NCBI RefSeq assembly: GCF_024054565.1
Contig: NZ_JAMXLR010000051.1
Span: 186,001 to 250,000, forward strand
Reading direction: 5' to 3'
DNA: 64,000 nt
DNA from: Aeoliella straminimaris
GTDB lineage: Bacteria; Planctomycetota; Planctomycetia; Pirellulales; Lacipirellulaceae
Of this stretch, positions 1 through 8,491 are shown one piece after another. The number at the start of each line of letters is the position of its first letter. Within the stretch, counting starts at the first letter, position 1. The notes under the pieces are model-generated. The model was not told the DNA's origin. It did not search any database and saw only the letters and a list, made by a program, of their open reading frames with translations. Position numbers and translations under genes: made by a program.

Positions 1-1575
1 GGCAGCTTCGATTTCGTGCTGCGGCACGTTGCCGGCGCCGTAGGCGATGTTCTCGGCAATCGACGCGTTGAACAGCAGTGTCTCCTGCGAGACCATACCG
101 ATCCGCGAACGAAGATCGCGGAGCCGCACGTCGGCCACGTTCACGCCATCGATGGTAACGCGCCCCGCGGCGGGATCGTAGAACCGCGGCACCAGCGACA
201 ACAATGTCGACTTGCCACAACCGTTGGTGCCGACAATGGCGATGGTCTCGCCCGCCTCGACTTCCAGGTCGACGTCCACCAGCACGGGCCGGTCTTCGTG
301 GTAGCCGAAGTGGATGTGTTCGAAGCACAGCGATTTGGTGAGCTTGGGCAGCGGCTTGGGCTGGGGGGGATCTTTGATCGCCGGTGCGGTGTCGAGCACC
401 TGGTACACGCGGTCGCTGGCCGCGGCCGCCTGCTGCAGGTCGTTGAACACATTGCTCAGCCGCCGCGCGGGGTCGCTCATGCCCACCAGCATGGCAAAGA
501 ACATGCTCATCGCGCCGTGCGTCAGCGGGCGATCGCTAATCGGGATGCCGAACAAGTCGGTATGCCCGCCCAGCACCAGGTAGCCACCCGCCAGGGCGGC
601 CATCAGCACCATGGCGATGCCGAGCGTCTCGGTCAGCGGGCTGACCAGCGAGTTGTACGTGGCGATGCGCATCTGACGGCGATAATACACTTTGGCCGAG
701 CTGTCGAACTTCTCGCGTTCGGCGTTCTCCATGGTGAACGCTTTGATCAGCTTCATGCCGGTAAGCGTCTCGGTAAGCGTTTCGTAAATGCTCGAAAGCT
801 CTTCCATCGCCCGGCGGTTGGCCCGCTTGAGCGACTTGGCGAGGAGCGAGATCAGATAACCGGCCAACGGCACCACGATCATCGTCAACAGCAGCAGCCG
901 CCAACTGATGTAGGCAGCAAACGCGAAGCAAGCCAGCATCTTGAGCGGTTCGCGGACCGCCATGCCGAACAGAGTCTGGATACCGACGCTCATGTAGTTG
1001 AGGTCGGTGGTGCACCGATTCATCAAGTCGCCCCGCCCCTGATGGCTGTAGGCCGACATATCGAGTTGCAACAGATGGTCGTAGAACTGCTTGCGGAGCG
1101 CCAAGCCCACGCGATTACCGAGTCGCGAGATGAGTACCTGATTGATCACGCGAAAGATACTCTTCACCACGGTGCTGAGCATCACGGCGGCGGCCACGAC
1201 GATGAGCGTTTGGTACGCCGTGTCGGGCAGCCAGCGATGGGCGATGGGCGAGACCTGCTCGAACGTCTTGGCCCGATTGGCATTGAGCTTCAAGTGAAAC
1301 TGGGTGCCTTGAATCTCGACGCGATTGGCTTCGGGGTCGGCCCCAAGCTGTTCGAGCTTGACCTTGGCCTGGGCCACTTCCTCGCGGGCTTCGACCACTT
1401 GTTTGTCCACCCACTCGGGCAGCGACATGTCTTCCATGATCACGTCGACCACGGCGAACACCGCAGACAGGCTACTCGCCCAGAGCACGGCCACTACCAG
1501 CGAAGTGAGCATGCAGGCGATCACGTTGACGCGATGCGCCATCGCGATTTTCAGTACACGGCGAAAATGGGACAT
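1..1575 (-). CDS. ABC exporter, permease-ATPase fusion (MsbA-like), 3' part missing
   Basis: The reading frame starts at the ATG at 1575 and is still open at base 1, so about 525 residues are visible and the C-terminus lies outside the window. A hydrophobic first helix lies near residues 15-42, followed by a charged, probably periplasmic stretch and further membrane segments typical of an ABC type-1 domain. A Walker A motif reading GTNGCGKST sits near residue 450 and a Q-loop-like stretch (VSQETLLFNASIAENI) near 495-510. The LSGGQ signature and Walker B must lie beyond the window edge. Family knowledge: such half-transporters dimerise and export lipids, lipid A or hydrophobic compounds. The substrate cannot be told from this sequence. 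The Cys in the P-loop (GCGKST rather than GSGKST) is a small oddity compatible with function. Confidence 0.93.
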   Translation of the reverse strand, partial: MSHFRRVLKIAMAHRVNVIACMLTSLVVAVLWASSLSAVFAVVDVIMEDMSLPEWVDKQVVEAREEVAQAKVKLEQLGADPEANRVEIQGTQFHLKLNANRAKTFEQVSPIAHRWLPDTAYQTLIVVAAAVMLSTVVKSIFRVINQVLISRLGNRVGLALRKQFYDHLLQLDMSAYSHQGRGDLMNRCTTDLNYMSVGIQTLFGMAVREPLKMLACFAFAAYISWRLLLLTMIVVPLAGYLISLLAKSLKRANRRAMEELSSIYETLTETLTGMKLIKAFTMENAEREKFDSSAKVYYRRQMRIATYNSLVSPLTETLGIAMVLMAALAGGYLVLGGHTDLFGIPISDRPLTHGAMSMFFAMLVGMSDPARRLSNVFNDLQQAAAASDRVYQVLDTAPAIKDPPQPKPLPKLTKSLCFEHIHFGYHEDRPVLVDVDLEVEAGETIAIVGTNGCGKSTLLSLVPRFYDPAAGRVTIDGVNVADVRLRDLRSRIGMVSQETLLFNASIAENIAYGAGNVPQHEIEAA

Positions 1576-1766
1576 GAGGGGGAGGCGGGGAGTGGCGGGA
1601 AGCGGAGATGCAAGCAACGCGTGGGTAGCTTGTAGCAGACCTACACGCCGCATCCAATATCGACCGGCCGGAATTCTCCCCTGGAGCTCGCACTTGCAGG
1701 GGGAAACCGCAATGCCCCGCCTGCGTTGCACGCTGGCACCACGCCATGCGTGCTAGCATCCGGTCG

Positions 1767-1979
1767 CTACCGGGGACGCAGGAACTTTTGCCACAGACTC
1801 ACCACAATCAGCACGAACCCCGGCGCGATGAGGGTGAAGATGACAAAGAAGGCCCGTTGGTCGCCACCGCGACGCAAACCCCCCAAGGCTGCGGCGGCCA
1901 CGGCCAGCAGAGTCATGAGCAACACCAGCAGTCCGATGCCAAAGCGGGGTCCGCGAAATCGAGGGGGTTGTTGGTCCAT
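1767..1979 (-). CDS. small two-helix membrane protein, unknown
   Basis: A 70-residue frame begins with MDQQPPRFRGPRFGIG and contains two hydrophobic segments, about residues 15-35 and 43-62, ending in a basic tail (LRPR). It is the next gene upstream of the ABC exporter on the same strand, with a gap of about 190 bases. No strong ribosome binding site is visible before the ATG. A two-helix architecture with a positively charged end is coherent for a real membrane peptide, but the family is not recognised and no function is proposed. Confidence 0.5.
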   Translation of the reverse strand: MDQQPPRFRGPRFGIGLLVLLMTLLAVAAAALGGLRRGGDQRAFFVIFTLIAPGFVLIVVSLWQKFLRPR

Positions 1980-2149
1980 GGGAAGTCAAAGGGAGTGCGT
2001 GTTTCGAGCCAACCCTCGACTTCCGTCAGGGGCCGAGGGCGATTTGTTGGATTCTACCAATTGTACCGCCGATACCAGTGGTACGGAAAACATGGGCGCG
2101 CGATCCACTTGCAGTACGCGCTCTTTTCGCTTCAAGGGGGGAAAACTCG

Positions 2150-2779
2150 ATGACTCGCATTTTAGCTGCGGTGCTGCTGTGCGCCGCTAGCAGCGTTGGC
2201 TGCTCAGCCGTTAGTGGTCTCAATGCCAGGGGACCCATTCCATCGCAACAAGCGATGAATCAATCTGCTCCGCGGCCTGCCATTCAGCGGGCGGCCTACG
2301 ACCAGCCTAGCATGGGCCTGTCGGACATGGAGTGCAACTGCCCCGGTTTTGAGGGGGGATGTGGCGAAGGCATGTGTGGCTGCGGCGACGGTGTCGTCGA
2401 CGGCATGGTTAGCTGTGCCCTCGATTGTCACGGTGCTGGCTGCGGCGATGCTTGCGGTGGCTACCAAGGTGGCTGCTACGGTGGCGGTTGCCAGGGCGGT
2501 ATGGGTGCTTGCATGTGTGGTGGCCAAGGACGTTGTGGTGCCTGCTGCCGCAAGATTCGAGCCATCCTGGCTGCTGGTTGCGTGTGCGGCGGACAGGGCC
2601 AGTGCCCCTGCTGCCAGCATGTAAAGACGATGATCGGTGGCCCCATCATGGGTGGCACCGACGCGATCTACAACTTCAATCCGGGTCCGCCCGCTGCCCA
2701 GACCGCCTATCCGTACTACACGACCCGCGGTCCGCGCGACTTTTTCCTCGACAATCCGCCGTCGATCGGCCCCTATTAA
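2150..2779 (+). CDS. Cys/Gly-rich lipoprotein, unknown
   Basis: The ATG at 2150 is preceded by a strong AGGGGGG at 2135-2141 and opens a 209-residue protein; an in-frame start further upstream lacks such support. The N-terminus MTRILAAVLLCAASSVGC is a lipoprotein signal peptide with lipobox SVGC, so the mature protein is probably lipid-anchored. Residues about 65-165 hold some 21 cysteines spaced by glycine (CxC, CxxxC and CC patterns), while the C-terminus is Pro/Tyr-rich and Cys-poor. No enzyme motif is seen. The Cys pattern fits metal binding or heavy disulfide cross-linking at the envelope, but that is inference. A strong intrinsic terminator follows about 115 bases downstream, so it is probably monocistronic. 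Confidence 0.8.
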   Translation: MTRILAAVLLCAASSVGCSAVSGLNARGPIPSQQAMNQSAPRPAIQRAAYDQPSMGLSDMECNCPGFEGGCGEGMCGCGDGVVDGMVSCALDCHGAGCGDACGGYQGGCYGGGCQGGMGACMCGGQGRCGACCRKIRAILAAGCVCGGQGQCPCCQHVKTMIGGPIMGGTDAIYNFNPGPPAAQTAYPYYTTRGPRDFFLDNPPSIGPY

Positions 2780-2893
2780 TCGAGGGTTGAACATAGATGG
2801 GCTCGCTGCGAGTCACGACCATTGCAACTGAGGTTGCGTCGATCCTGACCGTCCAGTAAAAGCCGCCCATCGCGTGAACGGAATCACGCTTAA

Positions 2894-2938
2894 GGCCGCA
2901 CCACGGCGAGAAGGATCTCGCTGGTGCGGCCTTTTTTT
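2894..2938 (+). terminator. intrinsic terminator after the Cys-rich lipoprotein
   Basis: A GGCCGCACCA arm (2894-2903) pairs perfectly with TGGTGCGGCC (2922-2931). An inner GCGAG/CTCGC helix extends the stem after a two-base bulge, and a run of seven T follows at once. This is a textbook Rho-independent terminator for the plus-strand gene. Confidence 0.92.
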
Positions 2939-2974
2939 ATTGGGTCCCTGCCCCCGGCCGCACTCCCTGCGGCA

Positions 2975-3709
2975 CTACGGCGACCACATCAATATCGATA
3001 ACGGCAACAGCACCGCCGCAGCTATCAGCAACACGGGTAGCAGCACCGTGGCCGCGCCCTGTCGACCCGCAAACTGATGGGCTTCGGCCACCGTGGCACT
3101 AAGCACCACCAGCTGCCATATCCCGCAAACTACCATGATCAATCCGATGGCGAGCAACATGCCCAGCATGGCCAGTTCGCCCGGGTTGTGTTCGACGTAC
3201 CAGTAAACCAGCACCCCGCACACGTTCAGCGGCAGGCACCACACGGAGATGACATTCGCGTAGGCGATGGCCGTGCGCAGCTCGAAACTCCGCCCTACGC
3301 CGCCCGACAATCGCCCCAGGCCGGTGAAAATCCAGCCGACGATGAACAACGCCACCAGCGAAACGCCCGCACCGATCAGCGCCACCACAGCCCCCAGGCG
3401 CATCAGTTCCCCAAGGTCCGGTGTGTTGGCCAAAGGTTCGACGCTGTTCACCAAACCGTTGGAGACACCAGCCAGGACGGTGATCAGCAGCACGTAACGC
3501 TTGGGGTCGGTGTCCAGTACCTGCCGCACCGTGAGGCGTGGCTTGGTCCAGATCGAGGTCCATGGCGTAAGCGGAATTTCGGGAATATCGGTTCTGGAAA
3601 CGCAGCCAGGGCTGGCTTGGTCCGTTGCCACAGGCGAGGCGAATGGATTGTTCGCGGCCAATTCGTCCCGGGGCGTGGTTCGGCGCTGCTGGGGGAAGTC
3701 GTCAGACAT
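2975..3709 (-). CDS. YIP1-family-like integral membrane protein (copy 1)
   Basis: This 244-residue protein has an N-terminal cytosolic segment carrying NNPFASPVA (about residues 20-28), then a W-x-x-I-W-T-K-P-R-x-T-V-R-Q element near residues 50-65, then five hydrophobic segments to the C-terminus. The T(K/R)PRxTVRQxLDTDP block before the first membrane helix and the five-helix layout match YIP1/DUF1282-type proteins. It is the last of three same-strand paralogs whose neighbours are separated by only 24 and 74 bases. The role of bacterial YIP1 proteins is unclear. It is the most diverged of the three: it lacks the DEHGFP start seen in the other two and has a shorter central loop. Confidence 0.75.
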   Translation of the reverse strand: MSDDFPQQRRTTPRDELAANNPFASPVATDQASPGCVSRTDIPEIPLTPWTSIWTKPRLTVRQVLDTDPKRYVLLITVLAGVSNGLVNSVEPLANTPDLGELMRLGAVVALIGAGVSLVALFIVGWIFTGLGRLSGGVGRSFELRTAIAYANVISVWCLPLNVCGVLVYWYVEHNPGELAMLGMLLAIGLIMVVCGIWQLVVLSATVAEAHQFAGRQGAATVLLPVLLIAAAVLLPLSILMWSP

Positions 3710-3733
3710 GTCAGCGATCTGCGGCCTTTCCTG

Positions 3734-4531
3734 TTATCGCAGGGCCATCACAAACATGGCCACCAACACGCCGACAACGAAGGCAAACGCCATGATCACG
3801 CCTATCATGAGCAGTACGGTGAGCAACAGCGTACCGAGCCCACGCCAGCTTGAGTACTGATGAGCTTCCCCCAACGCATGGCAACTAAGTACCTGCATCC
3901 AAAGACCAATAATCATGGCAAGTACCATGATGGCGAACATCCATGGTGGCATCAACGAAAAGGCGGCCCAGGGATTCATTGGCGGTTGACCTTGGCGGGG
4001 CATTCCACCAGGGACCGCATCAGGACCGACGACCAAATAGTAGAGGCCAATCATCAGGTACAATGGGCCCATCCAGATTCCGGGGATACAGCACCACGCC
4101 AAGGCGCAGCGGCACTCCAGCGCATTGGCGACTCCCCCCAGGATTCTGCCGGCCATTCCCGAGAGCCATCCCAGGAGGAAAATCCAGATCATGCCGATCA
4201 CTGCCCCTCCTAAAATCCAGCCGAACATGGTAGCGATTCGAATCGGCAGTTCTTCACTCTGCGCGATCATTTGATTGGCCAGTTGGCTAGAGAATCCCCA
4301 CAATGCCGCCACTAGCAAGACATGCTGCCGGGGATCGGTATCAAGTTGCTGCCGGACCGTCACGCGTGGCTTGGTCCACATCGAGAACCAGGGATTCAGC
4401 ACCTCGGTCGACCGATTGACGTACCCCTGCTCGCGCGGCCCTACCGCCAGCGGCGAGGCGAACGGATTGTTCGTGGAAAAATCGTCTTGTGGCTTGGGAA
4501 AGCCGTGTTCGTCGGTTGGGTCGACCATCAT
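3734..4531 (-). CDS. YIP1-family-like integral membrane protein (copy 2)
   Basis: This 265-residue protein starts MMVDPTDEHGFPKPQDDF (two adjacent ATGs at 4531 and 4528; AAAGAG lies just upstream). It carries NNPFASPLA, then NPWFSMWTKPRVTVRQQLDTDP, followed by five hydrophobic segments interrupted by a Pro/Met-rich loop around residues 170-190. It is clearly paralogous to the genes on either side over the N-terminal block and the AEAHQ(F/Y)S-type segment near the last helix. Only 24 bases separate it from copy 1, so co-transcription is likely. Function is not inferred beyond membrane localisation. Confidence 0.75.
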   Translation of the reverse strand: MMVDPTDEHGFPKPQDDFSTNNPFASPLAVGPREQGYVNRSTEVLNPWFSMWTKPRVTVRQQLDTDPRQHVLLVAALWGFSSQLANQMIAQSEELPIRIATMFGWILGGAVIGMIWIFLLGWLSGMAGRILGGVANALECRCALAWCCIPGIWMGPLYLMIGLYYLVVGPDAVPGGMPRQGQPPMNPWAAFSLMPPWMFAIMVLAMIIGLWMQVLSCHALGEAHQYSSWRGLGTLLLTVLLMIGVIMAFAFVVGVLVAMFVMALR

Positions 4532-4605
4532 CGGGCTCTTTGGTCAAAGGTTGATAATACGAAGCAACGGGCGCCTACTTGTGTCGCTATTGGTTGTTGG
4601 GAGGC

Positions 4606-5385
4606 TCAAAAGAAACCTACTCCAAAGGCACCAAGTATTCCCACCACCACAAGCACAAGGACAAGCACAGCCGCAACCACCGCCAAGGTTGCGAGCACCA
4701 GTGCGGCCAGGCCGCCCCAAGCGGAGAACTCATGGGCCTCGCCGACCGCTTTACAGCTAATCACAATCTGCCAGATCCACACCACGAGATAGACTGCAGC
4801 CAGGGCAAAGAACCAAATTGGCAGCATGCTGACGTCGAACACGTTCACACCATCTTGCACGCGTCGCAATTCGTCCATAAAAGCATCGGCACCCATAACG
4901 GCCATGGTCGTCGCGATGGCCAAGGTTAGTGGCAACATCCAAATCATGGGAATGTTGCTCCAAGCCAGGGCTGTCCTCACCGAGGCCGCGTTCGCCACCC
5001 CACCCATGGCACGCCCGGACATGCCGACGAGCCATCCGAACAGGTACAGCCAGACGACACCACCAATAGCTCCGCCGAAGATATAGCCCACCAGCGTCGC
5101 CAGTCGCTCCATCAATTCCCCCTCCATGAAGTTGGCGTCGTCGAAGGCGCCCGCGACGCCTCCCAGAATCGCCAACAACAGTACGTACTGCTGGGGATCC
5201 GTCTCCAACTGCTGGCGGACCGTCTCGCGAGGCTTGGTCCACATCGAGATCCAGGGGTTCAGCGGTTCGCCGGGGGGAGTGACGTAACCATCCGCCTCCT
5301 GGGCCGTGGGCGAGGCAAACGGATTGCTCGCGGCAAAATCGTCCTGCGGCGTGGGAAAGCCGTGTTCGTCGGGGTAGTTGGCCAC
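4606..5385 (-). CDS. YIP1-family-like integral membrane protein (copy 3)
   Basis: Translation most likely starts at the GTG at 5385, preceded by AGGGGG about six bases upstream, giving 259 residues. The N-terminus (MANYPDEHGFPTPQDDF, then SNPFASPTA) and the WTKPRETVRQQLETDP block are nearly superimposable on copy 2. Five hydrophobic segments follow, and the end is a very Val/Leu-rich helix. As the first gene of the three-gene set it probably carries the promoter. The downstream end of the fabF gene is about 100 bases away on the same strand. Confidence 0.75.
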   Translation of the reverse strand: MANYPDEHGFPTPQDDFAASNPFASPTAQEADGYVTPPGEPLNPWISMWTKPRETVRQQLETDPQQYVLLLAILGGVAGAFDDANFMEGELMERLATLVGYIFGGAIGGVVWLYLFGWLVGMSGRAMGGVANAASVRTALAWSNIPMIWMLPLTLAIATTMAVMGADAFMDELRRVQDGVNVFDVSMLPIWFFALAAVYLVVWIWQIVISCKAVGEAHEFSAWGGLAALVLATLAVVAAVLVLVLVVVGILGAFGVGFF

Positions 5386-5484
5386 GTCAGCCCCCTGGGA
5401 TGTGGATCAAATCACTCCCAGATTAATCGCTGGCAGAACGTACAACCACCCCGACCTCGGACATGGGGGAGCAAATTCGAGAGT

Positions 5485-6759
5485 CTACACGGCCGTGGCA
5501 ATTAGCGTGATGTTCTGTCCGCCGAAGCCGAAGCTATTGGACAGCGCCGTCTTGATCGGCATCTCCCGGGCGGTGTTCGGCACGTAGTCCAGATCGCAGT
5601 TGGGATCGGGCGTGGTGTAGTTGATCGTGGGGGGCGCGATGCCATGCTTCATGGCCATCAGGCAGATGATCAACTCCGTGGCCCCGGCGGCCGCAATCAG
5701 GTGGCCCGTCATGCTCTTGGTGCTGGAGACCGGCACCTTGTAGGCGTGGTCGCCGAACGATTGCTTCAGCGATAGCGTTTCGACCTTGTCGTTCACGGTG
5801 GTGCTGGTGCCATGGGCATTCACGTAGTGAATGTCCTGCGGTGTCATGCCCGCATCTGTCAGGGCCATTTTGATGCAGGCCGTGGCGCCGCGACCCTCGG
5901 GGTGCGTGTCGGTAATGCGGAAGGCATCGGCCGTGGTGCCGTAGCCGGCGACCTCGCCGTAGATGGTAGCGCCCCGCTTGCGGGCGTGTTCGTATTCTTC
6001 CAGCACCACCATCGCGGCCCCTTCGCCGAGCACGAATCCATCGCGCTCGAGGTCGAACGGCCGGCTGGCTGCCTCGGGATCGTCATTTCGCTCGCTGAGC
6101 GCGGTGAGCAGATTGAATCCAGTGACGCCAAACGGGTGGATCATGCTGTGCGCGCCGCCGGAGAGCATCGCGTCCACGTCGCCGCGGCGGATCATCTCGG
6201 TGGCCTCGCCGATGGCCTGGCTGCTGGCGGCGCAGGCCGTCAAGCAGTTGACGTTGGGGCCCTGGGCGTCGAACATCGCGGCCAGGTAACCGACCGGCAT
6301 ATTGGGCTCCTGCTCGAGCTCGAGCTGCGGATCGAGCTCGTCGAGACCTTGCCGTACAAAGATGCCCAAATCGAAATCGCCACCGGCCAGCGAAGCGACC
6401 ATCATCCGGCTGAAGGCCTCGAAGTCCTGCTGGCCTTCGCCCGCACCGAGGTAAACGCCCAGCCGCTGCGGATCGACCGTGCCCGACAGGCCCGAGTCGG
6501 TCATCGCCTGCTTGGCGGCGCCCACGGCAAAGCGGGTATGGCGTCCGCGGGTGGCCCACTCCTGGGGGTCTTCGCCCACGGCGGCTACCGACCAATCGCG
6601 AACCTCGGCCGAGATCTTGGTGGGGAAGTTGCTGGCATCGAACAGCGTGGTCTTACCGACGCCACTCTTGCCTTCCATCAGGTTGGCCCACAACTCCGGC
6701 ACCGTGGTTCCCAACGGCGTGACACAACCGACACCGGTGACGACGACTCGACGTTTCAT
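5485..6759 (-). CDS. fabF: beta-ketoacyl-ACP synthase II (FabF)
   Basis: The ATG at 6759 (MKRRVVVTGVGCVTPLG) has AAGGAC at the right distance; a longer in-frame extension to 6861 looks non-coding. The 424-residue length fits the family. The Cys-His-His triad is visible: Cys176 in TACAASS, His316 in NAHGTSTTVND and His353 in MTGHLIAAAGA. The C-terminus NSFGFGGQN is also diagnostic. The enzyme condenses malonyl-ACP with acyl-ACP in fatty-acid elongation. It is the last gene of a FabZ-ACP-dehydratase-FabF series on this strand. FabF-like subunits in such mini-clusters sometimes serve specialised acyl chains rather than bulk lipid synthesis; the sequence does not decide. Confidence 0.96.
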   Translation of the reverse strand: MKRRVVVTGVGCVTPLGTTVPELWANLMEGKSGVGKTTLFDASNFPTKISAEVRDWSVAAVGEDPQEWATRGRHTRFAVGAAKQAMTDSGLSGTVDPQRLGVYLGAGEGQQDFEAFSRMMVASLAGGDFDLGIFVRQGLDELDPQLELEQEPNMPVGYLAAMFDAQGPNVNCLTACAASSQAIGEATEMIRRGDVDAMLSGGAHSMIHPFGVTGFNLLTALSERNDDPEAASRPFDLERDGFVLGEGAAMVVLEEYEHARKRGATIYGEVAGYGTTADAFRITDTHPEGRGATACIKMALTDAGMTPQDIHYVNAHGTSTTVNDKVETLSLKQSFGDHAYKVPVSSTKSMTGHLIAAAGATELIICLMAMKHGIAPPTINYTTPDPNCDLDYVPNTAREMPIKTALSNSFGFGGQNITLIATAV

Positions 6760-6867
6760 GGGATTGTCCTTGAGGGAATTCGGTCCGTAGCAGGACTTGC
6801 GAGAGTTCTGATTTTGCCATCCTGCAGTCCGAAGTCTTGCGACTCCGGCTACAAAGTTCACAATAGC

Positions 6868-7407
6868 CTAGCCGGCCGACTTCATCGGCAAACCATAGTC
6901 GGCAGGATGCATGCGGGTGCCGTCTTTCTTCACGCCGATTTCGAAGATGCCTACGCGCAGCAGCCACTGCAACAAATCGGCGGGGTCGAACAACCGCTTG
7001 GGGATTTCCTGATCGCCGACGTCGCCGGCCTGCAGTCGGGCGAAGAAAATCTCGCCTTCGCAGCGGAGTTCATCTCCGCAATGTCCCGAAACGACAACGG
7101 ACGAACCAATGTCGCGAACATTCTCGATTTCGGCCCGATAGGTGACGGAGTCGCCACCACGGGTGATGCCGTGAAAGGCCAGCTTCGAGAACTTGGCCAG
7201 GACCACCAGCTCTTTGAATTCGTACAGCTCGCTAACCAACAGCCCACCGGTCTGCGCCATGCCCTCGGCCATCAGCGTGTGGGGCATCGTGGGATAGGCG
7301 TCCCAGTGATCGTGCATGAAGGGGTCGGACAACGCCACCCCCTTGTGGCCGACAGCATGCGACGACCCCACAAACTCGGTGAATCGATCTACCCATAGCC
7401 AGCGCAT
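6868..7407 (-). CDS. hotdog-fold 3-hydroxyacyl-ACP dehydratase, FabA/FabZ-like, diverged
   Basis: This 179-residue protein has the FabZ-type active-site arrangement in modified form: His34 in HDHWDAYPTMPHT aligns with the HFPxxPVMPG histidine and Glu48 in AEGMAQ with the catalytic acid. The PG of canonical FabZ is replaced by PH, and there is an extra C-terminal segment of about 40 residues ending MHPADYGLPMKSAG. It lies between ACP and fabF with about 100-base gaps, so it probably acts on ACP-bound intermediates. It could be a dehydratase or isomerase with altered specificity. Together with the canonical FabZ two genes upstream, the cluster holds two hotdog enzymes. Confidence 0.8.
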   Translation of the reverse strand: MRWLWVDRFTEFVGSSHAVGHKGVALSDPFMHDHWDAYPTMPHTLMAEGMAQTGGLLVSELYEFKELVVLAKFSKLAFHGITRGGDSVTYRAEIENVRDIGSSVVVSGHCGDELRCEGEIFFARLQAGDVGDQEIPKRLFDPADLLQWLLRVGIFEIGVKKDGTRMHPADYGLPMKSAG

Positions 7408-7455
7408 GGGAACGTTTCCTTGGAGTTGTCAGCGTAGCTATGAAGGGTCAATAAA

Positions 7456-7487
7456 AATGACCAACGACCGCCGGGCCATTGGTCATT
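7456..7487. repeat. inverted AATGACCAA repeat in ACP-dehydratase spacer
   Basis: Arms AATGACCAA (7456-7464) and TTGGTCATT (7479-7487) form a perfect 9-bp stem around a GC-rich loop. Related AATGAC/CCAATGAC strings occur in other spacers of this window (40.3, 41.5 and 44.4 kb). It may act as an attenuating hairpin between two genes of the cluster, but no T-run follows. Confidence 0.6.
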
Positions 7488-7505
7488 GTGGTAGGTCAGC
7501 GGAAT

Positions 7506-7892
7506 TTACTTTTCCAGCTTGTACGTCACGAAGGCGCACATATCGGCAACGGTCAGTTGCTTGCCCAGGTTTTGGACCTGCGGGTCGGATTCGAACTTCG
7601 ACAGATTGGCGAACGGCATCCGCTCTTTGAGCTTGGCCAGACCGTCAGCGTTTACCTTGCCGTCCTGGACATAGTCGGTGTTGGTCAGGATGTCTTCCGG
7701 GAACAGTTCGCCCCGCTCGATCTTGATGTCGAAGCTCTTCTCCAGGCGGAACACGATGTCCAAGAAGTCGATCGACTCGGCATCCAGGTCTCCCTGCAAC
7801 GTCGCCTCCGGCGTCACTTCATCGTCGTCGACCCCCAGGGCGTCGACCAGCGCTTCTTGTACCTTGGCGAAGATCTCTTCTTGCGAGGGCAT
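7506..7892 (-). CDS. acyl carrier protein with enlarged C-terminal part
   Basis: Start chosen at the ATG at 7892 because GAGGAG lies nine bases upstream; the frame continues further but without support. The 128-residue product has the ACP core: helix I (IFAKVQEALVDALG), then DLDAESIDFLDIVFRLE, where Ser40 is the expected 4'-phosphopantetheine site. Helix IV appears only at the extreme C-terminus (LTVADMCAFVTYKLEK). Between the two lies an extra segment of about 40 residues (roughly 72-110), making the protein about 50 residues longer than typical ACPs. It carries acyl chains for the flanking FabZ, dehydratase and FabF. Whether it is the housekeeping ACP or a pathway-specific one is not decidable here. 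Confidence 0.9.
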   Translation of the reverse strand: MPSQEEIFAKVQEALVDALGVDDDEVTPEATLQGDLDAESIDFLDIVFRLEKSFDIKIERGELFPEDILTNTDYVQDGKVNADGLAKLKERMPFANLSKFESDPQVQNLGKQLTVADMCAFVTYKLEK

Positions 7893-7993
7893 GGCCTCTA
7901 ACTCCTCTTGGGTGAATTCAGTTCTCCGTGGCCGGCGACAAGTGGCTTGGGACACTTGGTGTCCCTGGCTTCTCAATCGCAAGTCACTCATTT

Positions 7994-8491
7994 CTAAACC
8001 CGCACACTGGCGGGAAGCATCTCTGGTTTGGCAATCGAACGGGCCACCTTACACAGGTAATCCCGCACACGCGCGTCGACCTCTTCCTGCATGGGATCGC
8101 TGTCGGCGAGGTTGTAACGCTCCAGCACGATTCGCCCGCTCAAGGTCGACTGGCCGTCGACCGTCCCCGCCACCTTAAAGGTGGCAAAGCGTTCGTCCTT
8201 CTTCATCTGCTCGACCGTCACTCGTAACTGACGGCCAGGCTGGACAAAGTTGGCGTACTTAATGTTCTTGGCTTCGCGAAGCACCACGATCGTGTGGGCC
8301 AGGTCGTCCGTGAATCGAAGCAGCCAGGCAGCCGCCTGCGTTGCCGCTTCGAGCATGAACACGCCCGGTAACACGGGGAACTCCGGGAAGTGGTCCTCCA
8401 AATAGTCTTCGCTATAGCTAACGTTCTTCACCCCGGTGAGTTGCTCATCGGGGGTGAAGGATTCGATGGCGTCCAGCAACCAGAACCGCAT
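7994..8491 (-). CDS. fabZ: 3-hydroxyacyl-ACP dehydratase, FabZ type
   Basis: This 165-residue hotdog protein has the canonical FabZ active site: DHFPEFPVLPGVFMLEAATQ, with His34 and Glu48 as the catalytic pair. The reaction is dehydration of 3-hydroxyacyl-ACP to trans-2-enoyl-ACP. It is the first gene of the minus-strand fatty-acid-type cluster and is followed after 101 bases by the ACP gene. The tail beyond about residue 130 is somewhat longer than in E. coli FabZ. The promoter must lie in the long spacer upstream (8492-9038), which is shared with a divergent gene. Confidence 0.92.
   Translation of the reverse strand: MRFWLLDAIESFTPDEQLTGVKNVSYSEDYLEDHFPEFPVLPGVFMLEAATQAAAWLLRFTDDLAHTIVVLREAKNIKYANFVQPGRQLRVTVEQMKKDERFATFKVAGTVDGQSTLSGRIVLERYNLADSDPMQEEVDARVRDYLCKVARSIAKPEMLPASVRV

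Noticed and set aside
16..1635. Long open frame on the plus strand opposite the ABC exporter
   Set aside because: It is the antisense of a clear ABC transporter frame; His/Arg/Gln-rich composition is that of GC-rich shadow frames.
5812..7398. 528-codon plus-strand frame across fabF and the dehydratase
   Set aside because: It runs antisense through two recognised genes and their spacer without a ribosome site or motif.
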